64,000 nt of DNA, from NCBI GenBank assembly GCA_020635535.1, contig JACJZP010000009.1, positions 1-64,000 of the forward strand, written 5' to 3'. Made by a program: the position numbers and the translations under genes. The stretch comes from Flavobacteriales bacterium. GTDB taxonomy: Bacteria > Bacteroidota > Bacteroidia > UBA10329. Positions 18,205-26,493 of the stretch are shown here, piece by piece (the stretch's first letter is position 1; every line of letters begins with the position of its first letter). Under the pieces are notes generated by a model. That model saw nothing but the letters and a program-made list of their open reading frames with translations. It was not told the DNA's origin and searched no databases.

Positions 18205-19013
18205 TGAACTTCGAACTCAGCCACATTCCTAAACGCACTTCCAAACCACGCGAAGCGGGTTTGACCATGGTGATGGACAAAGGTCTTAGTCTACGCGAGG
18301 CTGAAAACCTGATTGAGGCAAGCGACCATCTTATCGACCTGATCAAACTTGGTTTTGGCACTTCGCTTATTGCAAAGAACCTTGAACAGAAGGTTAAGCT
18401 TTACCACGAAGCCGGCATGAAGGTTTATTTGGGTGGAACGCTTTTCGAAGCATTCCTCATTCGTGGTCAGGTTGATGATTACAAGCGATTGCTGGAGAAA
18501 CTCGGTTTGGAAACCATGGAGGTTTCTGATGGCTCCATTGAACTTAAACACGATCTGAAATGTGAACTCATTTCGGAGTTTTCTAAAAACTACAGAGTGC
18601 TATCGGAAGTGGGTTCTAAGGAGGCAGGCATCATTATTCATCCAAGTAAATGGAAGAACATGATGAAAGCCGAATTGGAAGCTGGCTCCTGGAAAGTGAT
18701 CGCTGAAGCCCGGGAAAGCGGAAACGTGGGTATTTATCGCCCGAACGGTTCTGCGCATGTTTCACTGATCAGTAAGATACTTGAGGTGATTCCGAAAGAC
18801 AGTATTCTTTGGGAAGCACCACAAAAAGCACAACAGGTTTGGTTCATTAACCAACTGGGCGCGAACGTTAATCTTGGAAATATTGCTCCTAACGAAGTGA
18901 TTCCATTGGAGACTCTACGATTGGGAGTTCGTGGGGATACATTTTTCAATTATTTGCCCGAGCGTATTGATGTGAACAAAGTGATTGCCAAATCGAAGAA
19001 AAAACAGAAATGA
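18204..19013 (+). CDS. comA: Phosphosulfolactate synthase (ComA family)
   Basis: 269 residues, the usual length. ComA adds sulfite to phosphoenolpyruvate to make (2R)-phospho-3-sulfolactate, the first step of coenzyme M synthesis in methanogens and of sulfolactate in some bacteria. The sequence shows the family's alpha/beta barrel signatures: the start ...KPREAGLTMVMDKGLS, LIDLIKLGFGTS, GMKVYLGGTLFEAF, the conserved acidic segment ETMEVSDGSIEL, and IIEAPQ-like WEAPQKAQQVWFI followed by GANVNLGNI. Coenzyme M is not expected in this phylum; I infer a sulfonate product, perhaps feeding sulfonolipid head groups. It overlaps the TPR gene by one base and the rhodanese gene by four (ATGA), so the three are translationally coupled. 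Confidence 0.88.
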   Translation: MNFELSHIPKRTSKPREAGLTMVMDKGLSLREAENLIEASDHLIDLIKLGFGTSLIAKNLEQKVKLYHEAGMKVYLGGTLFEAFLIRGQVDDYKRLLEKLGLETMEVSDGSIELKHDLKCELISEFSKNYRVLSEVGSKEAGIIIHPSKWKNMMKAELEAGSWKVIAEARESGNVGIYRPNGSAHVSLISKILEVIPKDSILWEAPQKAQQVWFINQLGANVNLGNIAPNEVIPLETLRLGVRGDTFFNYLPERIDVNKVIAKSKKKQK

Positions 19014-19327
19014 AAGAAGTTACGGTTCAGCAATTGAAGCAAATGATGGATGCCGGAGAGGCGTTTCAGCTGATTGATGTCCGCGAGCCTTACGAGGTGG
19101 AAATATGCAGCATTGGTGCTGAGCAAATTCCAATGGGCGAAGTACTTTCAAGGGTCGGTGAGATTAAAACTGACATCCCAGTAATTGTTCACTGTAGAAG
19201 TGGCGCGCGCTCAGGCAACATTATCCGAATGCTTGAAATGCAGAAAGGGCTGACCAATCTGTACAACCTGAAAGGTGGAATTCTGGCCTGGGCAGATGAG
19301 ATAGATCAAAGTTTGGAGAAGTATTAA
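19010..19327 (+). CDS. Single-domain rhodanese-like protein
   Basis: 105 residues, one complete rhodanese domain with no signal peptide. Rhodaneses carry sulfur as a persulfide on an active-site cysteine; here it is the C of HCRSGARSGN, in the expected loop. IDVREPYEVE and NLKGGILAW are further conserved family segments. Its neighbour upstream is phosphosulfolactate synthase, which consumes sulfite, so a role in delivering or clearing reduced sulfur is plausible but only inferred from context. It starts inside the end of comA (ATGA overlap) and its stop shares a base with the start of the DUF368 gene. Confidence 0.9.
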   Translation: MKEVTVQQLKQMMDAGEAFQLIDVREPYEVEICSIGAEQIPMGEVLSRVGEIKTDIPVIVHCRSGARSGNIIRMLEMQKGLTNLYNLKGGILAWADEIDQSLEKY

Positions 19328-20316
19328 TGGCTGAACAGACCAATTCGCGAAGTACCAAAGACTTCGTTTTTCTGTATTTGAAAGGCATGGCCATGGGCGC
19401 TGCCGATGTGGTTCCTGGCGTTTCTGGCGGAACAATTGCCTTCATAACTGGCATCTACGAAGAGTTGCTTGAGACCATAAAAGGCTTCGATCTATCGGTA
19501 CTCAAAACACTGAAGAATGAAGGGATTAAGGCTACCTGGCAAAAGACCAACGCAACCTTTCTCATAGTGCTTTTAGCTGGAATTTTCACCAGTGTGATCA
19601 GTCTCGCAAAGGGAATAACCTACCTGCTTGACCACTACCCTGTTCTACTTTGGGCTTTCTTCTTCGGGTTGATCGTTGCATCAAGCGTCATCATCGCTAA
19701 GTTCATCAAGAAGTGGAGCCTGAATACCATTGTTTCTTTGGTAGCGGGAGCAGCCATTGCTTACTACGTAACCATTGCTGCGCCATCGCAGATCCCCGAT
19801 GGATTGATATACATTTTCCTTGCAGGAATGATTGCCATTTGCGCCATGATCCTACCTGGAATTTCTGGTAGTTTCATCCTGCTTTTACTCGGAGCCTACG
19901 CAACTGTACTTGGGTCAATCAGCGGGTTAGTTGATGGATTAAAATCAACTGATTTTGAGTTGATTATGAATTACGGAACAAACCTCACAGTATTCGCATT
20001 AGGATGCCTTATCGGCATCATCGCCTTCTCCAATTTCCTGTCTTGGATGTTCAAGAAAGCATACAGTATGACCATGGCATTGCTTACTGGATTCATGATC
20101 GGCTCATTGAACAAGGTTTGGCCTTGGAAAGAGACCACGGAGTTCCGAATCAACAGCCACGGAGAGGAAGTTCCATTCCTGCAATCGAACATCAGCCCAA
20201 TGAAGTTTGAAGAGCTTTACAATGAACCTGCACAACTTTGGTTTGCCATCGGGCTTTGCGTTGTAGGTTTCCTCGTTGTGTTCATCATGGAAAAAATGGC
20301 CGCTCAAAAAGGATGA
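19327..20316 (+). CDS. DUF368 membrane protein (PopT-like polyprenyl-phosphate translocase)
   Basis: 329 residues with about eight hydrophobic membrane segments. The two DUF368 signature loops are present: GAADVVPGVSGGTIAFI near the N-terminus and MILPGISGSFILLLLGAY in the middle, suggesting an inverted-repeat fold. DUF368 proteins were recently shown in other bacteria to recycle undecaprenyl phosphate across the cytoplasmic membrane (PopT), returning the lipid carrier for cell-wall synthesis. I infer the same here. It overlaps the rhodanese stop by one base, and its own stop overlaps the aroE start (ATGA), so it is an integral part of the operon. Confidence 0.88.
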   Translation: MAEQTNSRSTKDFVFLYLKGMAMGAADVVPGVSGGTIAFITGIYEELLETIKGFDLSVLKTLKNEGIKATWQKTNATFLIVLLAGIFTSVISLAKGITYLLDHYPVLLWAFFFGLIVASSVIIAKFIKKWSLNTIVSLVAGAAIAYYVTIAAPSQIPDGLIYIFLAGMIAICAMILPGISGSFILLLLGAYATVLGSISGLVDGLKSTDFELIMNYGTNLTVFALGCLIGIIAFSNFLSWMFKKAYSMTMALLTGFMIGSLNKVWPWKETTEFRINSHGEEVPFLQSNISPMKFEELYNEPAQLWFAIGLCVVGFLVVFIMEKMAAQKG

Positions 20317-21053
20317 GGAAATTCGGACTTATCGGCTATCCGCTCTCTCACTCGTTCTCCAAGCAATACTTCACCGAGAAATTCCAAAAGGAAGGCATCG
20401 ATGCAGAGTATTGCAATTTCCCCATCGAGTCTTTGGATGAACTTGATAACATCATTCGGAATGAGCCTGATCTGGTTGGCCTGAACGTGACCATTCCGTA
20501 CAAAACTGCCATCATTCCAAGGCTTACGCAAGTTGGAATCTGTGCCAAGTTCATTCAATCTGTCAACACCATTTGTATTGAGCGAGTTGGAAGTGAATAC
20601 AATCTGACCGGAGCAAATACGGATGTGATCGGCTTCAAGGAGAGCATTGAGCCTTTTGTGAAAGGACACGACATGGCACTGATACTTGGAACAGGCGGTG
20701 CTGCCAAGGCCGCATTCCACGTACTTGAAGATCTGGGAATTGAATGTGAATCCGTTTCCCGTACTCACGATGAGGGTGATTTTACTTATGAAGACCTCAC
20801 TCCAGAGGATATTTGGGAACATTCCATCATTGTGAATTGCACGCCACTGGGCATGTACCCCAAAATGGAAGCAGCGCCTGATATACCGTACGAATCTATC
20901 ACACCTGAGCACGTGATGTACGATATGATCTACAATCCGGCTGAGACCGTATTTTTAAAGCACGGCCGCAAACGTGGCGCCACAACCATTAACGGACTTC
21001 AGATGTTGGTAAGGCAGGCGGAAGAAAGTTGGAAGATCTGGAATAATAGCTGA
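20313..21053 (+). CDS. aroE: Shikimate dehydrogenase
   Basis: 246 residues from the start at 20313 (MRKFGLIGYPLSHSFSKQYF), which overlaps the DUF368 stop by four bases; a frame open from 20238 adds only a spurious leader. The enzyme reduces 3-dehydroshikimate with NADPH in aromatic amino-acid synthesis. Conserved features are the substrate-binding GYPLSHSFS and NVTIPYK (catalytic lysine), NTD in GANTDVIGF, the nucleotide-binding loop LGTGGAAKAAF, NCTPLGM and the C-terminal NGLQMLVRQAE. It is slightly shorter than the E. coli enzyme (272), as is common in this phylum. It is the last gene of the operon; an imperfect inverted repeat starts in its final codon. Confidence 0.93.
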   Translation: MRKFGLIGYPLSHSFSKQYFTEKFQKEGIDAEYCNFPIESLDELDNIIRNEPDLVGLNVTIPYKTAIIPRLTQVGICAKFIQSVNTICIERVGSEYNLTGANTDVIGFKESIEPFVKGHDMALILGTGGAAKAAFHVLEDLGIECESVSRTHDEGDFTYEDLTPEDIWEHSIIVNCTPLGMYPKMEAAPDIPYESITPEHVMYDMIYNPAETVFLKHGRKRGATTINGLQMLVRQAEESWKIWNNS

Positions 21054-21157
21054 TACCAATTACAAATTCCGCTGCGCGGTACGAATATGCGAATGTGGGT
21101 TTTCCGGAGTGTTCTGCTATTCGTCATATTCGTGATACATTCGTAATTCGTATCAGC
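21049..21157. repeat. Imperfect inverted repeat built from a 7-nt motif (TACGAAT/ATTCGTA)
   Basis: The 19-base left arm (21049-21067) and right arm (21139-21157) are complementary with two mismatches. The right arm contains two exact tandem copies of ATTCGTA (21139-21152), and degenerate copies occur inside (ATTCGTC at 21119, TACGAAT near 21080). It starts in the last sense codon of aroE and fills most of the aroE-moxR gap. It could act as a terminator, but there is no T-run. Confidence 0.7.
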
Positions 21158-21161
21158 AGAC

Positions 21162-21190
21162 TTTGAACCTTAAACATTGAACTTTTGAAC
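21162..21190. repeat. Degenerate heptamer tandem repeat (TTTGAAC-like)
   Basis: Four units in a row: TTTGAAC, CTTAAAC, ATTGAAC, then one extra T and TTTGAAC. The TTG start codon of the MoxR gene (21185-21187) lies in the last unit. Confidence 0.7.
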
Positions 21191-22006
21191 TTTTTTACAG
21201 GAACGAAAACGTACATCGCATCGAACGAGCTACAAGTGGCCGTGAACGCTTCTATTCACTTGCAGAAGCCTCTTTTGGTAAAAGGCGAACCAGGAACGGG
21301 GAAAACCCTTTTGGCGCATGAGATTGCCAATGCCTTGGGTAAGAAACTCATCACGTGGCATATCAAATCAACCACCAAAGCGCAGCAAGGATTATACGAA
21401 TACGATGCGGTTTCGCGCTTGCGCGATAGTCAATTGGGCAACGAAAAGGTGCATGACATTTCCAACTATATCGTAAAAGGAAAGCTCTGGGAAGCATTCG
21501 ATTCGGATGAATCGGTGGTGTTGCTGATTGATGAGATTGACAAAGCTGATATTGAATTCCCGAACGATCTGTTGCTCGAATTGGACAAGATGGAGTTCTT
21601 CTGCTACGAGACCAACGAAACCATCAAAGCCAAGAAACGACCGATCGTTATCATCACTTCCAATAACGAGAAGGAATTGCCAGATGCATTCCTTAGAAGA
21701 TGTTTGTTCCACTTTATCCGTTTCCCAGAAGAAGAACAGATGAAGCAGATTGTGGATGTGCATCATCCTGGATTGAAAGAAGACCTTTTGAACCGAGCGT
21801 TGGGCGAATTCTACAAACTCCGGAAAGTGAACGGCATCAAGAAACGCCCAAGCACCAGCGAGTTGGTGGATTGGATATCTCTGATTTTGAGAGACGACCT
21901 CCTGAAAGACGAACCGAAAGAAGGCGAACGCAAACTTCCGCCACATTTGGGTTCGCTCATTAAGAATGAGCAGGATCTGATGTTACTTGAAAGGATGTTT
22001 GGGTAA
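21185..22006 (+). CDS. MoxR-type AAA+ ATPase
   Basis: 273 residues. MoxR ATPases act as chaperones that mature or activate partner complexes, usually together with a von Willebrand A-domain protein. The Walker A loop is GEPGTGKT, Walker B is LLIDEIDKAD, and a sensor region follows (VIITSNNEKELPDAFLRRC with an arginine finger). The start is a TTG (21185): the frame is closed by a stop at 21164-21166, no ATG lies early in the domain, and the family N-terminus (FTGTKTYIAS) begins right after the TTG. The partner VWA gene follows at 22614, after an inserted small membrane protein gene. Heptamer repeats lie on both sides. Confidence 0.88.
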   Translation: MNFFTGTKTYIASNELQVAVNASIHLQKPLLVKGEPGTGKTLLAHEIANALGKKLITWHIKSTTKAQQGLYEYDAVSRLRDSQLGNEKVHDISNYIVKGKLWEAFDSDESVVLLIDEIDKADIEFPNDLLLELDKMEFFCYETNETIKAKKRPIVIITSNNEKELPDAFLRRCLFHFIRFPEEEQMKQIVDVHHPGLKEDLLNRALGEFYKLRKVNGIKKRPSTSELVDWISLILRDDLLKDEPKEGERKLPPHLGSLIKNEQDLMLLERMFG

Positions 22007-22007
22007 T

Positions 22008-22038
22008 TAGTGAATAGCGACTAGCGATTAGTGAATAG
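22008..22038. repeat. Heptamer tandem repeat (TAGYGAN, 4.4 copies)
   Basis: TAGTGAA-TAGCGAC-TAGCGAT-TAGTGAA-TAG, starting two bases after the MoxR stop codon. Confidence 0.8.
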
Positions 22039-22056
22039 TTGCTCTGGAACTCTAGA

Positions 22057-22554
22057 ATGCAAGTACTCCCGTATCAACGCAAAGAGGTGACTATCGGACT
22101 TCCGAAATCGGAACTAATGAGGCGGCTCCAAGACTTTGTTTACTTGAAACCTGACTACTTGATATTCAGCAAATCAGGCAAGAAAAAGCTTGTGGGATAT
22201 GAGCAAGATGGCAAATGGAAAGTCCTTTTTCAACTACCATACCCTGACCGTTTCAAACCTAATATTGTAATCAGCTTTGAAGAAATAGAAAAGTCGAAGA
22301 CTAGGCTGACAATTGAATTTTCGACCTCCACGTTTGTCAAGATTTATCTTGCGATTTGGTCAATCTTGGTTTCTGCTATTTCTATTGCCGTTGGTCTTTC
22401 GATTGATTTATTCAACTCTTGGATATTTATCGCTCCGTTTGGCTTATCAGTTTTTGCCGTCCTAATAGCTCATGCTCGGTTCTCACTTGTTTACAACTCA
22501 GCAATGGAGTATATCAACTCTGGTTTAAATCAAATAAAAGCCGACTTCAATTAA
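22057..22554 (+). CDS. Small membrane protein of unknown function between moxR and the VWA gene
   Basis: 165 residues from the ATG at 22057; a TTG at 22039 would add six residues. The N-terminal ~90 residues are soluble and basic (KSGKKKLVGYEQDGKWKVLFQLPYPDRFKP) and are followed by two hydrophobic segments (~94-118, KIYLAIWSILVSAISIAVGLS region, and ~125-145) and a short cytoplasmic tail. I recognise no family. By eye its sequence is richer in A/T than the two genes around it, and heptamer repeats lie on both sides, so it may be an insertion into a moxR-VWA operon or a membrane anchor for that pair. The direction is the same as its neighbours. Confidence 0.62.
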   Translation: MQVLPYQRKEVTIGLPKSELMRRLQDFVYLKPDYLIFSKSGKKKLVGYEQDGKWKVLFQLPYPDRFKPNIVISFEEIEKSKTRLTIEFSTSTFVKIYLAIWSILVSAISIAVGLSIDLFNSWIFIAPFGLSVFAVLIAHARFSLVYNSAMEYINSGLNQIKADFN

Positions 22555-22583
22555 TACCAGTCTTCTTTACATAGTTTACTCTT

Positions 22584-22613
22584 ATATCTGAATACTGAAA
22601 TCTCACATCTAAA
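22584..22613. repeat. Degenerate heptamer tandem repeat (ANATCTN-like)
   Basis: ATATCTG-AATACTG-AAATCTC-ACATCTA-AA, ending directly at the ATG of the VWA gene. Confidence 0.6.
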
Positions 22614-23837
22614 ATGTTCCTCCAACTCTTTTTCAAACTCAAACAAGAAGGTATTCCTGTCAGTCTACGGGAATACTTGACCTTGTTGGAAGCATTGAAA
22701 GGCGGTTTTGGAGACAACGTGGATGATTTCTACTCATTGGCGCGTAGCGTACTCATCAAGCATGAGGAACATCTCGACCGTTTCGATGCCATTTACAGCG
22801 AATACGTAGCTGGCAGCATGAAACTGGCTGTCCCAGACTTGGCTAAGATTCAAGAAGATTGGCTGAAATACATGGCCGAGAACAACCTCACCGATGAGGA
22901 AAAAGCCATGATCGAAGCAATGGGCGGTTTGGAAGAACTTGCCAAGCGTTTTCAGGAATTGCTGGAAGAGCAAAAAGAACGCCACCAAGGCGGCAACAAA
23001 TGGATAGGAACGGCTGGTACGTCCCCTTTCGGAGCTTACGGTTATAATCCAGCGGGTTATCGTGTTGGTCAATCTGGCAGCAGAAACCGAAGTGCTGTGA
23101 AGGTTTGGGACAAACGCGAGTTCCGTGATCTGAGCGACAAAGAAGAGCTCAACACGCGCAACCTGAAAATGGCACTGCGCAGATTGCGGGTTTTCACACG
23201 ACAAGGCCACGAGGAGGAATTGGACCTTGACCGAACCATCAAGAACACATCGAAGAACGCTGGTTTCCTTCAGATAGAAATGCGGCCTGAGCGCAAGAAT
23301 AATGTGAAGGTGCTGATGCTGTTCGACATTGGCGGAACGATGGACGACCACATCGAGCTTTGCTCAAAACTCTTCAGCGCAGCGAAATACGAGTTCAAAC
23401 ACTTGGAGTTCTACTACTTCCACAATTGCCTCTATGAACGACTTTGGAAGGAGAACCGCAGGCGCTTCAACAATATCACACCAACGTTCGATGTGATGCA
23501 CAAGTTCAATGACGATTATCGGCTGATCATCGTTGGTGATGCGACCATGTCGCCATGGGAAATTCTACAACCGGGCGGAAGTGTTGAGCACAACAATCCC
23601 GAAGCAGGAATGGTGTGGATGGAACGCATCACGCAGAAATTCAAACACCACGTTTGGATCAATCCGAATCCAGAGGAAGGTTGGCGCTATTCCGAATCTA
23701 CCCAGATTCTGAAGCGTGCTGTGAATGATCGCATGTTTCCACTCACCATGGAAGGCTTGACCAAAGCCATGAACATGTTGAAAACTTCCAACAAACGATC
23801 GACCATCGACCCGAACCTTGAGGAGAATTTCAGGTAA
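22614..23837 (+). CDS. CoxE-like VWA-domain protein
   Basis: 407 residues, no signal peptide. The N-terminus (MFLQLFFKLKQEGIPVSLREYLTLL) and overall layout match the CoxE-like VWA proteins that work with MoxR ATPases, often in maturing metalloenzymes or remodelling complexes. A Gly-rich, disordered stretch (~125-165) precedes the VWA domain (~225-390). The metal-site (MIDAS) motif is DIGGT in place of the classical DxSxS, which is typical for this subfamily as I remember it but means metal binding is uncertain. It is downstream of moxR in the same direction. No obvious metalloenzyme substrate is encoded nearby. Confidence 0.85.
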   Translation: MFLQLFFKLKQEGIPVSLREYLTLLEALKGGFGDNVDDFYSLARSVLIKHEEHLDRFDAIYSEYVAGSMKLAVPDLAKIQEDWLKYMAENNLTDEEKAMIEAMGGLEELAKRFQELLEEQKERHQGGNKWIGTAGTSPFGAYGYNPAGYRVGQSGSRNRSAVKVWDKREFRDLSDKEELNTRNLKMALRRLRVFTRQGHEEELDLDRTIKNTSKNAGFLQIEMRPERKNNVKVLMLFDIGGTMDDHIELCSKLFSAAKYEFKHLEFYYFHNCLYERLWKENRRRFNNITPTFDVMHKFNDDYRLIIVGDATMSPWEILQPGGSVEHNNPEAGMVWMERITQKFKHHVWINPNPEEGWRYSESTQILKRAVNDRMFPLTMEGLTKAMNMLKTSNKRSTIDPNLEENFR

Positions 23838-23929
23838 TTGATTTAAATCAATTTTCGAATAATATTTCGATATTGAGAACCGTTTGTAATGCATGCATTG
23901 TAATCAGTGAACCCTCGATCTTCCAGCAA

Positions 23930-24709
23930 ATGAAAAACGCCTTCCTGCTCCTCGCCTCCATGATGATCATCTCGCTATCATCTTTCGCGCAAGGGAATTT
24001 TGAGGAAGGATTGCGGTGGTACAATCAGCGCTCTTCAGGTGCGGTTGGCATTAGAGCCAAAGCGGAGCATATTGACAAAGCCATCTATCACTTCAATAAA
24101 GCACTGGAATCTAACAATCGCGAAACTGAAACCGTTATTTACCTTATGAAGTGCTACAACTTCAAAGGCCGATTTGTAATGGAAAATCAGAATGAAAAGC
24201 GCAAAACCTATCAATTGGCAAAGGAACTTGGTGACAAGTATGTTCCGCGCAACCCTTTGAATAAAGAAATGAGGTTTCAGTATCTCGCGGCCATTGGCCA
24301 ATGGGGCGATTCAATGGGAGTTCTTCGCGCTGCAAAAGAGGGTGTCGTAGACATGGTAAAGGAGCAAATGGAAGCGCTGATAAAACTCGATCCTGAGTTT
24401 AGAAATGGTATTGGAGAACGCGCCCTTGCCGTTTTGAATCTCAGGGTCCCTAAAATTCCGTTTATCCTTAGCTGGCCTGACAAGAAAAAAGCGTTGAGCA
24501 TGACCAACGATGTCATAAGGAGATACCCAAACGACATTGGAAACAACTTTTACCACGCTGAGGCCTTAGCAGAAAATGGTCGGAATGAAGAGGCGAGAAA
24601 CTACCTGATGAAGGCACTTTCCATGAGCCCTAGTCCAGATAATTTTCTGGAAGAAAAGCACTTTCATTTTGAGGCAAAAAAACTGCTGGAACGCCTTAGT
24701 GGCAAGTGA
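23930..24709 (+). CDS. Secreted TPR-like protein of unknown function
   Basis: 259 residues from the ATG at 23930, which gives a signal peptide (MKNAFLLLASMMIISLSSFAQ); the frame extends to 23873 without a convincing start. The mature part is alpha-helical with degenerate TPR-like pairs (HIDKAIYHFNKALESNNRET, ALAENGRNEEARNYLMKALSM). I infer a periplasmic protein-interaction scaffold. It is read in the same direction as the MoxR-VWA genes, 92 bp downstream, so co-transcription is possible. The stop is 5 bp from the convergent DUF349 gene. Confidence 0.72.
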   Translation: MKNAFLLLASMMIISLSSFAQGNFEEGLRWYNQRSSGAVGIRAKAEHIDKAIYHFNKALESNNRETETVIYLMKCYNFKGRFVMENQNEKRKTYQLAKELGDKYVPRNPLNKEMRFQYLAAIGQWGDSMGVLRAAKEGVVDMVKEQMEALIKLDPEFRNGIGERALAVLNLRVPKIPFILSWPDKKKALSMTNDVIRRYPNDIGNNFYHAEALAENGRNEEARNYLMKALSMSPSPDNFLEEKHFHFEAKKLLERLSGK

Positions 24710-24714
24710 TGGTT

Positions 24715-26427
24715 TTAAGCCATCTTCCGCTGAGAGATCTTCAACAGTTTGATCTTTTCTTGAAGCGATTCGATCTCAACTTTCAAAGACTCAATATTCT
24801 TTTGTGCATTGACCAACAGTGGATTGTCTGGCGCAGCATTGGCAAAGAATGACATATTGGTCTCATACTGACGCAACTCTTCCTCTTTCTCGCGCAGTTT
24901 CTTACTGAGGAAGTTCTGCTCTTTTCGAAGTTGATCACCTCCTCTGTCTCCTTCAGCCAAACGCTCAATCTTGTTCTGGAAGCGAACCTTTTTCACTTCA
25001 TCTTTCTTCAATCCAGCGCTTAGATAAAGCTTATCAATGGCTACATCGTATGCTTTCTCCAATCGAGAAATATCCTTCTTCGGAACAAAACCCAGAGCTG
25101 CAAACTCATCACCAAATGCCTTAATGGCTGCCAGCTTCTCTTCGTCAGAACCTTCGAGCTTGGCTTCGGCCATTTTCTTGAGCAATTCTTCCTTGGCTTT
25201 CAGATTCGCTAACTCACGATCTTCTTTTCCATCAAACCAAGCCTTCTTTCGATTGAAGAACTCGTCACAAATACCACGGAATTTGTTCCATAGTTTGTTC
25301 TCATCTCGCGTTCCGGCAGAACCGATTCGTTTCCACTCGTTCTGAAGCCGTTTGAACTTCTCGGTGGTCTCTTTCCAATCTTCACTTACTTTCAGTTCCT
25401 CAGCACGGGCAATCAACTTTTCCTTGGCTTCCCTGTTCTCATTGAATGCCTCCTTAGCCTCACCGAAGAATTCTTTCTTCTTATCGAAAAAAGCATCCTG
25501 CGCCTTTTTGAACTCGTCCCAAACCGATTTGTGGTGCTTTCGCTCCACCATGCCTATCTCCTTCCACTCATCGCGAAGCTTCATAACCTCCTCGGTCATC
25601 TTATTCCACTTGCCAATGGACTTCGCTTCATTTGCTGCCAATTCCAGTACACGGGCAACCATTTGCTGCTTTGCCTCCAAATTGGTTTGCATTTCTTCTT
25701 TCCGCTCGGTGTAGAAATCCTGAATCTTCTTGTGAAGTGTTCTTACCGCCTCATAATACCTATCGCGTAGTTCCTGGAAAACCTCGGGCTTCACAGGTCC
25801 CGCATCTTCCCATTCTTCTTTAGCGGCATCAAGTATCAACTGAATGTCCTTGATGACATCGGCCGATTGCAACTCCTCCAATTTCTTGACAATCGCATCC
25901 CGGATTTCCAGGTTCTTGGCAAGGTCATACTCCTTGAGCTCCTTATTGATGTTGATGTTGTAGTAGAACCGGTCAACCTCAGCGCGATAATCGTTATTCA
26001 GGTCGGCAGCCTTGCCGCTTGGAACCGGACCAACGGCCTTCCACTTGTCCTGAAAATCCTTGAAACGGTCAAAGCTCTTACCAATGCTTTCCTCATTGTC
26101 TATGAGTTCCTTCAACCCTTTGAGGATTTCAACCTTCTCAGCGTAATTCTTTTTCTCTTCTTCCTCTTTTTGATGAACGTATTTCGCTTTCATATCGCGA
26201 TAGCGACTGAACAGCTCCTTGAATTTATCTTCCAGCGGATTAGGAATCGGAACAAAGTCCTCCATGCGGGCCCCGATCTCTCGATGCTCTTCTTTCTGCT
26301 TCTCCAGTTTCTCGTGGTTCATGGCATAGAAAGACGATTTGAGTTCGTTTGCTTCGCGCATGGTCTCATCCACGGGTAGCGTTAGCAACTCCTCCATTCG
26401 GGCAATGATCTGCTCTTGTGTTTCCAT
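24715..26427 (-). CDS. DUF349-repeat protein
   Basis: 570 residues, cytoplasmic, almost entirely helical and highly charged. It contains about five DUF349 units of ~70-75 residues, recognisable by the recurring W-K-x-x-G pattern (DKWKAVGPVPSGKA, EWEDAGPVKPE, DEWKEIGMVERKHH, NEWKRIGSAG) and by LW/VWDEFK segments. The C-terminal ~90 residues form a coiled coil (RKEQNFLSKKLREKEEELRQYETN). DUF349 proteins are widespread in Bacteroidota and of uncertain role; some relatives have been linked to RNA or stress, but nothing is firm. Transcription is divergent from the Cys-rich gene at 26494, with 66 bp between starts. Confidence 0.9.
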   Translation of the reverse strand: METQEQIIARMEELLTLPVDETMREANELKSSFYAMNHEKLEKQKEEHREIGARMEDFVPIPNPLEDKFKELFSRYRDMKAKYVHQKEEEEKKNYAEKVEILKGLKELIDNEESIGKSFDRFKDFQDKWKAVGPVPSGKAADLNNDYRAEVDRFYYNININKELKEYDLAKNLEIRDAIVKKLEELQSADVIKDIQLILDAAKEEWEDAGPVKPEVFQELRDRYYEAVRTLHKKIQDFYTERKEEMQTNLEAKQQMVARVLELAANEAKSIGKWNKMTEEVMKLRDEWKEIGMVERKHHKSVWDEFKKAQDAFFDKKKEFFGEAKEAFNENREAKEKLIARAEELKVSEDWKETTEKFKRLQNEWKRIGSAGTRDENKLWNKFRGICDEFFNRKKAWFDGKEDRELANLKAKEELLKKMAEAKLEGSDEEKLAAIKAFGDEFAALGFVPKKDISRLEKAYDVAIDKLYLSAGLKKDEVKKVRFQNKIERLAEGDRGGDQLRKEQNFLSKKLREKEEELRQYETNMSFFANAAPDNPLLVNAQKNIESLKVEIESLQEKIKLLKISQRKMA

Positions 26428-26493
26428 ATTAATTCCAAAAAGGGATGCAAAGTAACGGGGCTACCGTTAATATTGCAAAGCACATCTTTAAGA

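Noticed and set aside
21049..21157. Inverted repeat as a transposon-derived element (MITE)
   Set aside because: No target-site duplication could be recognised, the arms are short and imperfect, and the heptamer period explains the symmetry.
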